Assembly (NCBI RefSeq): GCF_000691145.1
Contig: NZ_ASJC01000001.1
Coordinates: 372,001-436,000, forward strand
DNA: 64,000 nt
Direction of reading: 5' to 3'
From: Bacillus altitudinis 41KF2b
Lineage (GTDB): Bacteria > Bacillota > Bacilli > Bacillales > Bacillaceae
Shown: piece by piece, positions 18,504 through 28,324 of the stretch
Layout: each line of letters starts with the position of its first letter
How positions within the stretch are numbered: the stretch's first letter is position 1
Position numbers and translations under genes: made by a program
Notes under the pieces: model-generated
What the model was told of the DNA's origin: nothing
The model's input: the letters and a program-made list of their open reading frames with translations, nothing else
The model's database searches: none

Positions 18504-18734
18504 TGTCTTCTGTTCTTTTTTTCCTTTTTTCTTCTTTTTCTCTTTCGTCGCAGGATCTTGATAAAGAGAGAATCTGCCAGTTTTGATGCGTGCCTCTGTC
18601 TTTACTTTAATTCTTTCTTGGCAGTCATCGCACATATATGTATGAATCGGTCGATTTCTTAACCGTTTAGCAACAAGTGTATCATCATTAATGGTTTCAA
18701 GCTTTTCACATAATGAGCACTTCACTCTCATCAT
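18501..18734 (-). CDS. ylaI: YlaI, small double-CxxC protein
   Basis: 77 residues. Two CxxC knuckles, KCSLCEK near the N-terminus and YMCDDCQERI about 30 residues later, form a probable zinc ribbon; the C-terminus is a lysine-rich tail (KEKKKKKGKKEQKT). Start ATG at 18734 (MMRVKCSLC) with GTGAGG 5 nt upstream; the in-frame GTG at 18740 overlaps that site. Syntenic with B. subtilis ylaI. A nucleic-acid-binding role would suit it, but nothing proves this. Confidence 0.83.
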   Translation of the reverse strand: MMRVKCSLCEKLETINDDTLVAKRLRNRPIHTYMCDDCQERIKVKTEARIKTGRFSLYQDPATKEKKKKKGKKEQKT

Positions 18735-18803
18735 TTTCACCTCACTTTGGTCATGCCTTCATTATAGCATGTTTTTTGAGCCACTTAAAATCAGTATAAA
18801 AAA

Positions 18804-18829
18804 GGCTTATATCACAAGAGATATAAGCC
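18804..18829 (-). terminator. ylaJ terminator hairpin, distal copy
   Basis: GGCTTATAT / ATATAAGCC arms with loop CACAAGAG; on the minus strand it is followed by TTTTTT, so this is the functional-looking copy. Confidence 0.8.
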
Positions 18830-19007
18830 GCAGCGTGTAGACAAACCCTCACATTCGGTGTCAGTCCTGCGCTTCGGTGCTCACGAATGTCATATTCGCT
18901 CCGCGCCGATGCTCGTCCTTCCTAGGGCTGCAAAGGTTTTCTATCACGCTGAAAAGAAGGCAAAGAGCTAAAATAAAGTTCATTTTAGCCCTTTGTCAAT
19001 AATCTGA
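18830..19007 (+). repeat. Terminator-associated MITE-like element, copy 3
   Basis: Same ends and architecture as copy 2. It lies 3' to ylaJ (minus strand) and accounts for most of the 305-base gap before ylaI. Internally CTGG/CCAG of copy 2 is replaced by TCGG/CCGA, keeping the pairing. The stem GGCAAAGAGCTAAAAT / ATTTTAGCCCTTTGTC has acquired mismatches. Hairpins identical over 23 bp flank it. Confidence 0.87.
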
Positions 19008-19032
19008 GGCTATATCACAAGAGATATAAGCC
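19008..19032 (-). terminator. ylaJ terminator hairpin, proximal copy
   Basis: GGCTATAT..ATATAAGCC, identical to 18807-18830 over 23 bp but without a T run. Confidence 0.65.
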
Positions 19033-19039
19033 GTTCTCA

Positions 19040-19657
19040 TTATTTCTTCTGATTCATATGATGGTTTGATTGATCGTTTTGGTTTTTTTCTAATTGCTTT
19101 TGATCTTGTTGTTTGAGCTGATGATTCGGATCATTCGTTGGATCTGTTTCGTTACGGTCGATTTCATTTCGAGGCATTTCTGGCATAACACGTCCCACAA
19201 TGGCTGCTAGTTCATCCATAATTCCGCTTACTGGCCTGCCTGCTTGTATTTCTTTACCCATTTCCTTTAAACGGCTCACTGTATCTGGATCAGCGACGAC
19301 AACAGCATTCGCACCTTCTGGGTCATTTTTCAGAGCTTTGGCGACTGAATATTTAATGGTTTCAACTTTGCTTCTATCTAAATCATCTTTTACATCAATG
19401 CCAACGACAGCGTACTTGCCGATGACGATCGCTGTTGCGTCATTTACATCTGCTACATGCTCAGTCACATTCACTAGGTGTTTTGCCACATCTGTTGATG
19501 GGCGGGCTTTGTCAGTGTTTTTCTTGGATGAGTCTGATACTCTTACTAAATGCTTGTTTCCGTCTTGATGTTCTTGTGCCAAAGGCTTCTCTTGATGTTG
19601 GCAAGCGCCTAATAAAAGAATGGTTTGAACCATGAATAACGTCAAAAATAGTCGCAT
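19040..19657 (-). CDS. ylaJ: Sporulation lipoprotein, YhcN/YlaJ family
   Basis: 205 aa lipoprotein; MRLFLTLFMVQTILLLGAC has the lipobox LGAC. The central domain (HVADVNDATAIVIGKYAVVGIDVKDDLDRSKVETIKYSVAKALKNDPEGANAVVVADPD) is the YhcN/YlaJ fold found in spore-associated lipoproteins; the C-terminus is Asn/Gln rich. ATG at 19657 with GGAGGG 7 nt upstream, which trims a spurious N-terminal extension. Family members are made during sporulation or act in germination; the specific role is not fixed. Confidence 0.87.
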   Translation of the reverse strand: MRLFLTLFMVQTILLLGACQHQEKPLAQEHQDGNKHLVRVSDSSKKNTDKARPSTDVAKHLVNVTEHVADVNDATAIVIGKYAVVGIDVKDDLDRSKVETIKYSVAKALKNDPEGANAVVVADPDTVSRLKEMGKEIQAGRPVSGIMDELAAIVGRVMPEMPRNEIDRNETDPTNDPNHQLKQQDQKQLEKNQNDQSNHHMNQKK

Positions 19658-19797
19658 GTGTATTCCCTCCTTCACAAACTGCATGATTTATTTTATTGTT
19701 GAATTAACCTTCTAACTTTATTCATGAAAACATATATTTTAACAATCGTTTTTGGAAAGACAAGGATGAATGAAACCCCGATCAGGAGGCGAAGGAC

Positions 19798-21120
19798 CTG
19801 AGTAAAATTTATGTATTAGACACAAATGTGTTATTACAGGATCCGAATTCAATCTTTTCATTTGAAGACAACGAGGTTGTGATTCCGGCCGTAGTGTTAG
19901 AAGAAGTAGACTCGAAAAAAAGATATATGGACGAGGTTGGGCAAAACGCACGACGTGTCTCACGTTTAATCGACGGGTTGAGATCGAAAGGGAAACTGCA
20001 TGAAAAAATTACGCTGGAGTCAAAAGGAACGCTGCGTATTGAGCTGAATCATCGCTCTTTCCATGAACTTCAAGAAATTTTCATCGAAAAAACAAACGAT
20101 AACCGGATTTTGGCTGTTGCGAAGAATTTGAGCTTAGAGGAAGAAACAAAACCGGATGGCCGGCCTGTCATTTTGGTCAGCAAAGATGTCCTAGTGCGAG
20201 TAAAGGCGGATGCCATTGGTCTGCAAGCAGAGGATTTCTTAAGCGATCGTGTGCTGCAAAATGAAGACATTGATAACGGCTATCACGAGCTCTATATTCC
20301 GACTGAGCAGCTGAATACATTTTATAAGCAAAATCAGTTACCAATAAAAGACGTCACCCAAACGCCATTAAACCCTCATCAATTTGTTATTATGAAGGGA
20401 AATGAGGGTGGTTCTGCTTTGGGGATGCTTGATCAAAAAGCAGAGCATGTAAAACGGCTTATTTATGACCAAGAACATATTTGGGGAATTCGCCCAAAAA
20501 ATGTCCAGCAAACGATGGCGCTTGAGTTACTTTTACGCCGCGATATTCCGCTTGTGACACTTATCGGAAAAGCGGGAACAGGAAAGACACTGCTTGCACT
20601 TGCTGCTGGATTAATGCAGACAGAGGACCTCGGCATGTTTAAAAAGCTCATCGTGGCCCGCTCCATTGTTCCTGTCGGTAAGGACTTAGGGTATTTGCCA
20701 GGCGAAAAAGAAGAGAAGCTCAGACCGTGGATGCAGCCGATCTATGACAACCTAGAATTTTTATTTAACACAAAAAAACCTGGTGAACTCGATGCGATAC
20801 TAGCGGGCATCGGTTCAATTCAAGTGGAAGCTTTAACGTATATTCGCGGGAGAAGTATCCCTGATCAATTTATCATTATCGATGAGGCGCAAAATTTAAC
20901 AAAACACGAAGTAAAAACATTATTAACGCGGGTTGGTGAGGGAAGTAAAATTGTGCTGATGGGAGACCCAGAGCAGATTGATCACCCTTATTTAGACAGC
21001 TTAAATAATGGGCTCACATATGTCATTGAGCGTTTCAAAGGGCAGCAAATATCTGGACATGTCAAGCTTGTCAAAGGAGAAAGGTCTGGACTTGCACAGC
21101 TTGCAGCTGATTTATTATAG
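19798..21120 (+). CDS. ylaK: PhoH-like ATPase with N-terminal PIN domain, CTG start
   Basis: 440 residues if initiated at CTG 19798. The PIN nuclease-like domain starts LSKIYVLDTNVLLQDPNSIFSF with its acidic residues; the PhoH ATPase half carries Walker A GKAGTGKTLLALAAG and Walker B FIIIDEAQN. The next in-frame start (GTG 19828) would remove the first conserved Asp. No ATG, GTG or TTG lies between 19798 and the upstream in-frame stop at 19771. AGGAGG (19784-19789) is 8 nt before the CTG. Probably an RNA-binding ATPase/nuclease; substrate unknown. Confidence 0.88.
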   Translation: MSKIYVLDTNVLLQDPNSIFSFEDNEVVIPAVVLEEVDSKKRYMDEVGQNARRVSRLIDGLRSKGKLHEKITLESKGTLRIELNHRSFHELQEIFIEKTNDNRILAVAKNLSLEEETKPDGRPVILVSKDVLVRVKADAIGLQAEDFLSDRVLQNEDIDNGYHELYIPTEQLNTFYKQNQLPIKDVTQTPLNPHQFVIMKGNEGGSALGMLDQKAEHVKRLIYDQEHIWGIRPKNVQQTMALELLLRRDIPLVTLIGKAGTGKTLLALAAGLMQTEDLGMFKKLIVARSIVPVGKDLGYLPGEKEEKLRPWMQPIYDNLEFLFNTKKPGELDAILAGIGSIQVEALTYIRGRSIPDQFIIIDEAQNLTKHEVKTLLTRVGEGSKIVLMGDPEQIDHPYLDSLNNGLTYVIERFKGQQISGHVKLVKGERSGLAQLAADLL

Positions 21121-21140
21121 TCCAGACCCGTCATCTTATC

Positions 21141-21623
21141 TTATGTAATGATTAACTCTTTGACGCCTTTAATCGGCTGAGTGATGTTGGACTGATCCTC
21201 GAAATAAACGTGGATTGGTCCTTCTTCTGTTATAGGCTTTCCATTTTGGCTGAAATGGGCAATGCTATCCATCGCCTTAGAGAGCGGAACAGCAATTGTT
21301 TCTGTTTCTGTGACAAATTCACACGTCTCCGCTTGTTCGAGCGGTTCTGCATTTTTTATCATGTCGCCAAGTTTCATCCCGAAGCTGCCTGTGACAAGTC
21401 TTTCTTTTTCGTACTTTTTCTCTGTTTTTAATGTGGGTGGAAGTGTTTGACCTTCTCTTATGACCCGCTCTTGATCGAGTTCCTGATCTAGCTGCTGCTC
21501 TTCGTTTGCTGCACTTTTCTCAAAAAATGAATCCATTAAAAATTTACGGTCATCAAAAATCCATACACTCGGATCAATGGTGATCTTGTATTGTACGTTC
21601 CCCTTGATTTGAATAATGCTCAT
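21141..21623 (-). CDS. ylaL: YlaL family protein
   Basis: 160 residues, acidic and soluble. [28 protein letters not shown] is followed by a charged linker rich in Glu/Gln ([23 protein letters not shown]). The frame extends to 21854, but that extension overlaps the divergent glsA and lacks a binding site. ATG 21623 with AAAGGGG upstream gives the B. subtilis YlaL-like length. Function unknown; convergent with ylaK. Confidence 0.82.
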   Translation of the reverse strand: MSIIQIKGNVQYKITIDPSVWIFDDRKFLMDSFFEKSAANEEQQLDQELDQERVIREGQTLPPTLKTEKKYEKERLVTGSFGMKLGDMIKNAEPLEQAETCEFVTETETIAVPLSKAMDSIAHFSQNGKPITEEGPIHVYFEDQSNITQPIKGVKELIIT

Positions 21624-21743
21624 GTTCAAGACAACCCCTTTCCAACATAAATTATAGAAGTTTTCGCCCGCTTTGTCACTTTCATAAACATGCACTTCCT
21701 TGTACACACTACGATTAGACGAAAAATAGGGAGGATTTTGGGC

Positions 21744-22673
21744 ATGGCATGTCGTGACAATGAAGAGCTTCAGCGATTTGTAGAAGAGGCAAAAAAGGTG
21801 GCCAAAAATGGAAAGGTAGCATCCTATATTCCGGCACTCGGTAAAGCGGATCAATCGGATTTATCTGTCGCTGTTTATCATGTGAGTAATACGTGCCACT
21901 CAGCGGGAAATGTTGATAAACGATTCACCCTTCAAAGTATTTCAAAAGTATTAGCACTGGCGCTCGTGCTCTCAGAAGAAGGACCGAAAAAAGTGTTTCA
22001 ATATGTTGGACAAGAACCGACTGGCGACCCGTTTAATTCGATGATTAAACTAGAGACAGCAAGCCCAAATAAGCCGCTTAACCCAATGATTAATGCAGGA
22101 GCGCTTGCCGTTACAAGTTTAATAAGAGGGGCAACGCCGCAAGATCAGCTGAACCGGCTGCTTGGTTTTATTAGAGAGCTTGCCAATGACACAACCATTA
22201 CATATTGCAAAGAAACCGCTGCATCCGAATTTGAAACATCAATGATTAACCGCGCAATGTGCTATTATATGAAGCAATATCATATCATTAAAGGGAATGT
22301 AGAAGAGGTGATGGACGTCTATACGAAGCAATGCGCCGTCATGATGAACAGCCTGGATTTGGCGAAGATCGCATGTGTTTTTTCATTAGATGGCAGGCAT
22401 CCAGAGACAGGAAAGCAAATCCTTTCGAAAGATGTCGCTAGAATTTGTAAAACGTTTATGGTTACATGCGGTATGTACAATGCGAGCGGGGAATTTGCGA
22501 TCAATATCGGAATCCCTGCTAAAAGTGGTGTTTCAGGCGGAATTATGGGGGCGGCGCCATACGACTTTGGGATAGGTATATTCGGACCTGCTTTGGATGA
22601 AAAAGGGAATAGTATTGCGGGTATTAAGCTGCTTGAGCTCATGAGTGAAAAATATGAGATGAGTATCTTTTAA
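21744..22673 (+). CDS. glsA: Glutaminase
   Basis: 309 aa, serine-dependent glutaminase of the beta-lactamase-like fold that converts glutamine to glutamate and ammonia. The catalytic SxxK motif is SISK in [15 protein letters not shown] (about residue 62-66). Conserved [13 protein letters not shown] and SGVSGGIMG segments are present. ATG at 21744 behind AGGGAGG; the upstream frame belongs to the divergent promoter region. Corresponds in place and length to B. subtilis ylaM (glsA2). Confidence 0.94.
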   Translation: MACRDNEELQRFVEEAKKVAKNGKVASYIPALGKADQSDLSVAVYHVSNTCHSAGNVDKRFTLQSISKVLALALVLSEEGPKKVFQYVGQEPTGDPFNSMIKLETASPNKPLNPMINAGALAVTSLIRGATPQDQLNRLLGFIRELANDTTITYCKETAASEFETSMINRAMCYYMKQYHIIKGNVEEVMDVYTKQCAVMMNSLDLAKIACVFSLDGRHPETGKQILSKDVARICKTFMVTCGMYNASGEFAINIGIPAKSGVSGGIMGAAPYDFGIGIFGPALDEKGNSIAGIKLLELMSEKYEMSIF

Positions 22674-22795
22674 TAACGAATGGCTTCTTTTTATTTTTAC
22701 AGAGCGAACTGTACAAATCTGCTTGCAATTTTGGGCGTTTCGCTTTATGATAAATAGAAGAATTAGGTACTCGCCTGGGGAACGGAGGGATACTT

Positions 22796-23077
22796 TTGGC
22801 GTCAGAAATTTTAGTCGATCATCGGCAAAAAGCACTGGCTTTATTAAAATTGGATGCAGATAAAATTTTAAAATTGATCCAAGTGCAAATGGACAACTTA
22901 ACGATGCCGCAATGTCCTCTTTATGAAGAGGTTTTAGATACTCAAATGTTCGGATTATCGAGAGAAATTGATTTCGCTGTCCGGCTTGGATTAGTTGATC
23001 AACATGAAGGCAAAAAACTACTCGATAAACTTGAGAGAGAACTATCCGCACTTCATGATGCGTTCACAAAAAAATAA
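22796..23077 (+). CDS. ylaN: YlaN, iron-homeostasis protein acting on Fur
   Basis: 93 residues, all helical, DUF1507/UPF0358 family. TTG start after GGAGGGATACTT. Work on the staphylococcal and Bacillus proteins identifies YlaN as an Fe(II)-responsive partner that relieves Fur repression. His and Cys residues at MPQCPLYEE and DHRQKA could be ligands, but that is my inference. Own terminator downstream. Confidence 0.9.
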   Translation: MASEILVDHRQKALALLKLDADKILKLIQVQMDNLTMPQCPLYEEVLDTQMFGLSREIDFAVRLGLVDQHEGKKLLDKLERELSALHDAFTKK

Positions 23078-23086
23078 TGATTGAAA

Positions 23087-23121
23087 ACTCAAACTTCCAC
23101 AACATAAGTTTGAGTTTTTTT
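23087..23121 (+). terminator. Terminator after ylaN
   Basis: ACTCAAACTT / AAGTTTGAGT perfect 10-bp stem then T7. Confidence 0.9.
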
Positions 23122-23287
23122 GTCCGCCTTTTTATTTTGATTGATGCCAAACGGACTTGATTGTCTCATGAAAGACGAACAATATAAAGAGGTAAAACGG
23201 GATCAAACGGAGAAAATGTAGTAGAATAAGAACAGCTAAGAGAAGAGAATATCAAGCAGTAGAAATAGACGTTAGGAAGAGGATTAT

Positions 23288-24499
23288 ATGTTAAAGAGAA
23301 TGCTAAAATCGTATGACTACTCATTATTGTTCGCCATTATATTAATTAGCGCATTCGGCTTGGTGATGGTGTATAGCTCAAGTATGATTACATCTGTGAT
23401 CAGATATGATGCTGCGCCAGATAATTTTTTCAAGAAACAGCTTTTATTTATGATTGTCGGGGCGGTCATCTTGATTTTTACAGCCCTCATTCCGTATCAG
23501 CTGCTCTTAAATAAAAGATTCCAAATTGTGATGCTTTTGCTATCTGTGTTTTCTCTCATTTATGTGTACTTTGGCGGTCACATTGCAGGGAATGCTAGAA
23601 GTTGGATCAAATTTGGGCCTTTTAGTCTTCAGCCAGCGGAATTCGTGAAGATCGTTGTCATCATTTATCTTGCTGCTGTCTATGCAAAGAAGCAGCATTA
23701 TATTGACCATATTTTAAGAGGGGTGACACCTCCAATTGTGGTTGTCTCCATCCTATGCGGATTTATTATTTTGCAGCCAGACTATGGGACAGCTTTTATC
23801 ATTGGTATGATTGCCCTTGCGATGATTTTATGCTCAGGGTTTAGCGGTAAAACGCTGGCCAAGCTGCTCGCTTTATTTAGTGCGGTGATGGTTGTTGTGA
23901 CACCGTTTATTATTCTTTTTTGGGATAAAATTTTCACGCAGAATCGTCTTGGACGTTTTGAGAGTTTCCAAGATCCATTTAAAGACGCAGGCGCTTCTGG
24001 GCATCAATTGATTAATTCATATTATGCGATTGGATCAGGCGGCTTTTTTGGGCTTGGTCTTGGAGAGAGTGTACAAAAGTATGGATACCTTCCAGAGCCG
24101 CATACAGATTTTATCATGGCAATTATCTCGGAAGAGCTTGGTTTTTTCGGTGTATTTTTTGTCCTTGCTCTCCTTGGCTTTATTGTCGTGAAAGGTTTTT
24201 ACATTGCGAGAAAGTGTGAAGATCCGTTTGGAAGTTTGCTTGCAATAGGAATTTCTTCAATGATTGCCATCCAAACGTGTATTAATTTGGGCGGTGTTTC
24301 AGGTCTCATTCCGATCACTGGGGTCACACTTCCGTTTATCAGCTACGGGGGATCCTCTATCATTTTACTGAGTGGATGTATGGGAATATTGCTGAATATC
24401 AGCATGTTCACTGAATATAAAGAGCGTTATAAAAAGAAAAAATCAATCAGCAAACCATCGATTCAAAAAAATGGATTGCAGAAAACTTTGAATCTTTAG
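23288..24499 (+). CDS. ftsW: Cell-division SEDS glycosyltransferase FtsW
   Basis: 403 aa, about ten transmembrane helices, SEDS family. It polymerises lipid II at the septum together with PBP2B, whose gene pbpB lies about 30 kb away in this window. Typical motifs: YSSSM near the N-terminus, NARSWIKFGPFSLQPAEFVKI, the catalytic-loop region ENRLGRFESFQDPF-type sequence (here QNRLGRFESFQDPFKD), YLPEPHTDFIMA, and LPFISYGGSS near the end. The C-terminal tail is cytoplasmic and lysine rich. SpoVE at the right edge is its sporulation paralogue. Confidence 0.94.
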   Translation: MLKRMLKSYDYSLLFAIILISAFGLVMVYSSSMITSVIRYDAAPDNFFKKQLLFMIVGAVILIFTALIPYQLLLNKRFQIVMLLLSVFSLIYVYFGGHIAGNARSWIKFGPFSLQPAEFVKIVVIIYLAAVYAKKQHYIDHILRGVTPPIVVVSILCGFIILQPDYGTAFIIGMIALAMILCSGFSGKTLAKLLALFSAVMVVVTPFIILFWDKIFTQNRLGRFESFQDPFKDAGASGHQLINSYYAIGSGGFFGLGLGESVQKYGYLPEPHTDFIMAIISEELGFFGVFFVLALLGFIVVKGFYIARKCEDPFGSLLAIGISSMIAIQTCINLGGVSGLIPITGVTLPFISYGGSSIILLSGCMGILLNISMFTEYKERYKKKKSISKPSIQKNGLQKTLNL

Positions 24500-24578
24500 A
24501 AAACAAAAGTGTACAGTTTTCATTTCTTCCTTTATTATAGAGTACATATAAAATTTTAAGGGATATGGAGGAGTGAGA

Positions 24579-27500
24579 ATGTCACAGAGAACAATTCAAA
24601 AGGTTCTAGTTGCAAACAGAGGGGAAATCGCTATCAGAGTCTTTAGGGCCTGTACGGAGCTCAACTTACGTACAGTGGCCATTTACTCCAAAGAAGACTC
24701 GGGCTCTTATCATCGCTATAAAGCCGATGAAGCATATCTAGTTGGAGAAGGGAAAAAGCCGATTGATGCCTACCTTGATATCGAGGGGATCATCGAAATT
24801 GCAAAACGAAATGACGTGGATGCGATTCATCCAGGATACGGATTTTTATCTGAAAACATTCATTTTGCAAGACGATGCGAAGAGGAAGGCATCCAATTCA
24901 TCGGCCCAACTTCTCAACATTTAGATATGTTTGGAGATAAAGTAAAAGCGAGAGATGAAGCGAAAAAAGCTGGAATTCCAGTCATTCCAGGAAGTGACGG
25001 GCCAGTTGATTCGGTCAAAGAAGTCGAAAAATTCGGTGAAGAATATGGTTACCCGTTTATTATTAAAGCTTCACTTGGAGGCGGCGGCCGAGGTATGCGG
25101 ATTGTCAGATCAAAAGAGGAGCTGAACGAAGCCTATGACCGTGCAAAGTCAGAGGCGAAAGCGGCTTTTGGAAATGACGAAGTATACGTTGAAAAGCTGA
25201 TTGAAAATCCGAAACATATTGAAGTGCAGGTGATAGGAGACAATCACGGCAATATCATTCATTTATATGAGCGTGACTGCTCTGTTCAAAGGCGTCATCA
25301 AAAAGTTATTGAGGTTGCACCAAGTGTGTCCCTGTCAGATCAATTGCGTGAAGACATCTGTGAAGCGGCTGTTCAGCTGGCTCAGAATGTATCGTATATC
25401 AATGCAGGGACTGTAGAATTCCTAGTGGCAAATGGGGAATTTTATTTTATTGAAGTCAATCCTAGGGTCCAAGTGGAACACACGATCACAGAAATGATTA
25501 CAGGGGTCGATATCGTCCAAACCCAAATTCTTGTCGCAAAAGGACATGACCTCCACAGCAAAGAAGTCGGGATACCAAAGCAAGAAGATATCTTTACACA
25601 TGGATTTGCCATTCAATCAAGGGTCACAACAGAAGATCCTTTGAATGACTTCATGCCAGATACAGGAAAAATCATGGCTTACCGTTCAGGCGGTGGTTTT
25701 GGAGTACGTCTTGATACAGGAAACAGCTTCCAAGGTGCGGTGATTACACCTTATTACGATTCACTGTTGGTCAAGCTGTCTACTTGGGCACTTACATTTG
25801 ATCAAGCTGCGGCTAAAATGGTCCGAAATTTACAAGAATTCAGGATTCGCGGCATTAAAACAAATATCCCGTTTCTTGAAAACGTCGCAAAGCACGAGAA
25901 GTTTCTAAGAGGGGAATATGATACATCGTTTATTGATTCAACACCAGAGCTATTTAACTTCCCTAAGCAAAAAGACCGCGGAACGAAAATGCTTACTTAT
26001 ATTGGTAACGTTACCATTAATGGGTTCCCTGGTATTTCGGAAAATAAGAAGCCTCATTTTGATCAACCAAATGTGCCGAAACTTGCTGTCCATGAAACGA
26101 TTCCTTCTGGAACAAAACAATTGTTAGACAAGCATGGACCTGAGGGGCTCGCCAATTGGGTGAAAGAGCAAAGCAGTGTACTTTTAACGGATACAACTTT
26201 TAGAGACGCACATCAATCCCTGCTTGCAACACGCTTTAGAACACACGACTTAAAGAAAGTTGCGCAGCCAACAGCAGGTTTATGGCCAGAGTTATTCAGT
26301 ATGGAAATGTGGGGCGGCGCTACATTTGATGTGGCATATCGTTTCTTGAAAGAAGATCCTTGGGAAAGATTGAAAGAGCTTCGTCAAGAAGTGCCAAACA
26401 CTTTGTTCCAAATGCTATTAAGATCATCAAACGCTGTCGGATATACAAACTATGCGGATAATGTGATTAAAGCATTTGTAAAGGAATCGGCAGAGGCAGG
26501 CATTGACGTCTTCCGTATTTTTGACAGCCTAAACTGGGTCAAAGGCATGACGCTTGCCATTGATTCTGTTCGTGAATCAGGCAAAGTGGCAGAGGCAGCG
26601 ATTTGTTATACAGGTGATATTCTTGATCCATCACGTCCGAAATATGATTTGAAATATTATGTCTCTCTTGCGAAGGAGCTTGAATCCGCAGGCGCTCATA
26701 TTTTAGGCATTAAAGATATGGCGGGATTATTAAAACCGCAGGCGGCTTATGAACTTGTATCGGCTCTAAAAGACGAGCTCACGATTCCAATCCATCTTCA
26801 TACACACGATACGAGTGGAAATGGACTCTTCACCTATGCAAGAGCGATTGATGCAGGTGTTGATATTGTTGATGTTGCTGTCAGCTCTATGGCGGGGCTC
26901 ACATCACAACCAAGTGCGAGCTCATTATATTATGCTTTAGACGGACATGAAAGAAAGCCCGAAATGAATGTTCAAGCGGTTGAACGTCTTTCTCAATATT
27001 GGGATTCCGTCAGAAAATATTACCATGAGTTTGAAAGCGGAATGAATTCACCGCATACAGAAATTTATGAGCATGAAATGCCTGGTGGCCAGTATAGTAA
27101 CCTGCAACAGCAGGCGAAAGGGGTCGGCCTTGGCGACCGCTGGAATGAAGTAAAAGAAATGTACAGACGTGTAAATGACATGTTTGGTGACATTGTGAAA
27201 GTGACACCGTCTTCTAAAGTGGTCGGAGATATGGCACTTTATATGGTGCAAAACGATCTGACAGAAGAGGATGTTTATGAAAAAGGAGCAACACTGGATT
27301 TCCCAGATTCGGTTGTTGAATTGTTTAAAGGCTATTTAGGACAGCCTCATGGCGGATTCCCAGAAAAATTGCAAAAGCTGATTTTAAAAGGGGAGGAGCC
27401 GCTTACTGTCAGACCAGGTGAGAAACTGAAACCAGTGGACTTTGAAGAAATCAAAAAGCAGTTCAAAGAATCGCATGACTTGACGTTAACAGAACAAGAT

Positions 27501-28025
27501 GCCATTGCATATGCTTTATACCCGAAAGTCTTTTCTGAATTTGTTCAAACAGCAGAAAGCTATGGAGACATCTCTGTTCTTGACACACCAACCTTCTTCT
27601 ACGGCATGAGACTTGGTGAAGAAATTGAGGTAGAAATTGAAAAAGGGAAAACCCTCATTGTCAAACTCGTGTCAATTGGAGAACCGAATCCGGACGCTAC
27701 AAGAGTGCTTTACTTTGAGCTGAATGGACAACCGCGTGAAGTGGTCATTAAGGATGAAAGCATCAAATCCTCCGTTCAAGAAAAAATGAAGGCAGATCGC
27801 TCAAATCCAAATCACATTGCGGCATCGATGCCAGGCACTGTGATCAAAGTGCTTGTTGAAAAAGGACAGAAAATTTCTCAAGGTGAGCATTTGATGATCA
27901 ATGAAGCGATGAAAATGGAAACGACGGTACAAGCACCGTTCTCAGCAGTCGTGGATGAAATTCATGTCACGAATGGAGAAGGGATTCAAACTGGAGATCT
28001 GTTGATTGTCTTAAAGCCTGAATAA
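24579..28025 (+). CDS. pycA: Pyruvate carboxylase
   Basis: 1148 aa biotin enzyme that makes oxaloacetate from pyruvate, bicarbonate and ATP (anaplerosis). Domains: biotin carboxylase (about 1-450, ATP-grasp segment KASLGGGGRGMRIV); carboxyltransferase TIM barrel (about 530-800, DTTFRDAHQSLLATR and the metal-binding HLHTHDTSGNG); an allosteric/tetramerisation region; and a C-terminal biotin carrier domain with the biotinylated Lys in NEAMKMETTV. ATG at 24579 (GGAGG 7 nt upstream) gives the B. subtilis length. Full length and intact. Confidence 0.97.
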   Translation: MSQRTIQKVLVANRGEIAIRVFRACTELNLRTVAIYSKEDSGSYHRYKADEAYLVGEGKKPIDAYLDIEGIIEIAKRNDVDAIHPGYGFLSENIHFARRCEEEGIQFIGPTSQHLDMFGDKVKARDEAKKAGIPVIPGSDGPVDSVKEVEKFGEEYGYPFIIKASLGGGGRGMRIVRSKEELNEAYDRAKSEAKAAFGNDEVYVEKLIENPKHIEVQVIGDNHGNIIHLYERDCSVQRRHQKVIEVAPSVSLSDQLREDICEAAVQLAQNVSYINAGTVEFLVANGEFYFIEVNPRVQVEHTITEMITGVDIVQTQILVAKGHDLHSKEVGIPKQEDIFTHGFAIQSRVTTEDPLNDFMPDTGKIMAYRSGGGFGVRLDTGNSFQGAVITPYYDSLLVKLSTWALTFDQAAAKMVRNLQEFRIRGIKTNIPFLENVAKHEKFLRGEYDTSFIDSTPELFNFPKQKDRGTKMLTYIGNVTINGFPGISENKKPHFDQPNVPKLAVHETIPSGTKQLLDKHGPEGLANWVKEQSSVLLTDTTFRDAHQSLLATRFRTHDLKKVAQPTAGLWPELFSMEMWGGATFDVAYRFLKEDPWERLKELRQEVPNTLFQMLLRSSNAVGYTNYADNVIKAFVKESAEAGIDVFRIFDSLNWVKGMTLAIDSVRESGKVAEAAICYTGDILDPSRPKYDLKYYVSLAKELESAGAHILGIKDMAGLLKPQAAYELVSALKDELTIPIHLHTHDTSGNGLFTYARAIDAGVDIVDVAVSSMAGLTSQPSASSLYYALDGHERKPEMNVQAVERLSQYWDSVRKYYHEFESGMNSPHTEIYEHEMPGGQYSNLQQQAKGVGLGDRWNEVKEMYRRVNDMFGDIVKVTPSSKVVGDMALYMVQNDLTEEDVYEKGATLDFPDSVVELFKGYLGQPHGGFPEKLQKLILKGEEPLTVRPGEKLKPVDFEEIKKQFKESHDLTLTEQDAIAYALYPKVFSEFVQTAESYGDISVLDTPTFFYGMRLGEEIEVEIEKGKTLIVKLVSIGEPNPDATRVLYFELNGQPREVVIKDESIKSSVQEKMKADRSNPNHIAASMPGTVIKVLVEKGQKISQGEHLMINEAMKMETTVQAPFSAVVDEIHVTNGEGIQTGDLLIVLKPE

Positions 28026-28030
28026 TGAGT

Positions 28031-28056
28031 GAGACACATCCACTGCGATGTGTCTC
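28031..28056 (+). terminator. pycA terminator hairpin, proximal copy
   Basis: AGACACATC / GATGTGTCT arms, loop CACTGC region; no T run. It differs from the distal copy by one loop base. Confidence 0.7.
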
Positions 28057-28229
28057 AGCGTGTAGACAAACCCTTGCATTCTTTGTCAGTCTTGCGTGCT
28101 GGTGCTCACGAATGTCACATTCGCTCCGCTCCAGTACTCGTTCTTCCTAGACTTCAAGGGCTTTCTATCACGCTGAAAAGAAGACAAAGGGCTAAAATAA
28201 AGAGCATTTTAGCCCTTTGTCAACAATCC
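28055..28229 (+). repeat. Terminator-associated MITE-like element, copy 4
   Basis: Begins TCAGCGTGTAGACAAACC and ends CTTTGTCAACAATCC, so the terminal CTGA is changed to CCA. Internal palindrome and the GACAAAGGGCTAAAAT stem are present. It lies in the 299-base gap between pycA and the photolyase and is bracketed by two near-identical copies of the pycA terminator hairpin. Confidence 0.86.
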
Positions 28230-28230
28230 A

Positions 28231-28260
28231 AGACACATCCACTGTGATGTGTCTTTTTTT
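28231..28260 (+). terminator. pycA terminator hairpin, distal copy
   Basis: AGACACATCC..GATGTGTCT with T7; the copy with the T tract. Confidence 0.85.
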
Positions 28261-28324
28261 GAGCGCATTAAAATGTGCAGCCGCCTGTTAGAGTGATTAC
28301 ACTATAGAATGAGGTGAAGAAAGA

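Noticed and set aside
19680-19740. Possible sigma-G promoter (TGAATA..) upstream of ylaJ on the minus strand
   Set aside because: The -35 word fits, but no CATNNTA lies at 17-18 bp.
28029-28247. 72-codon frame after pycA
   Set aside because: It lies wholly within repeat copy 4 and its flanking hairpins; no plausible start signal.
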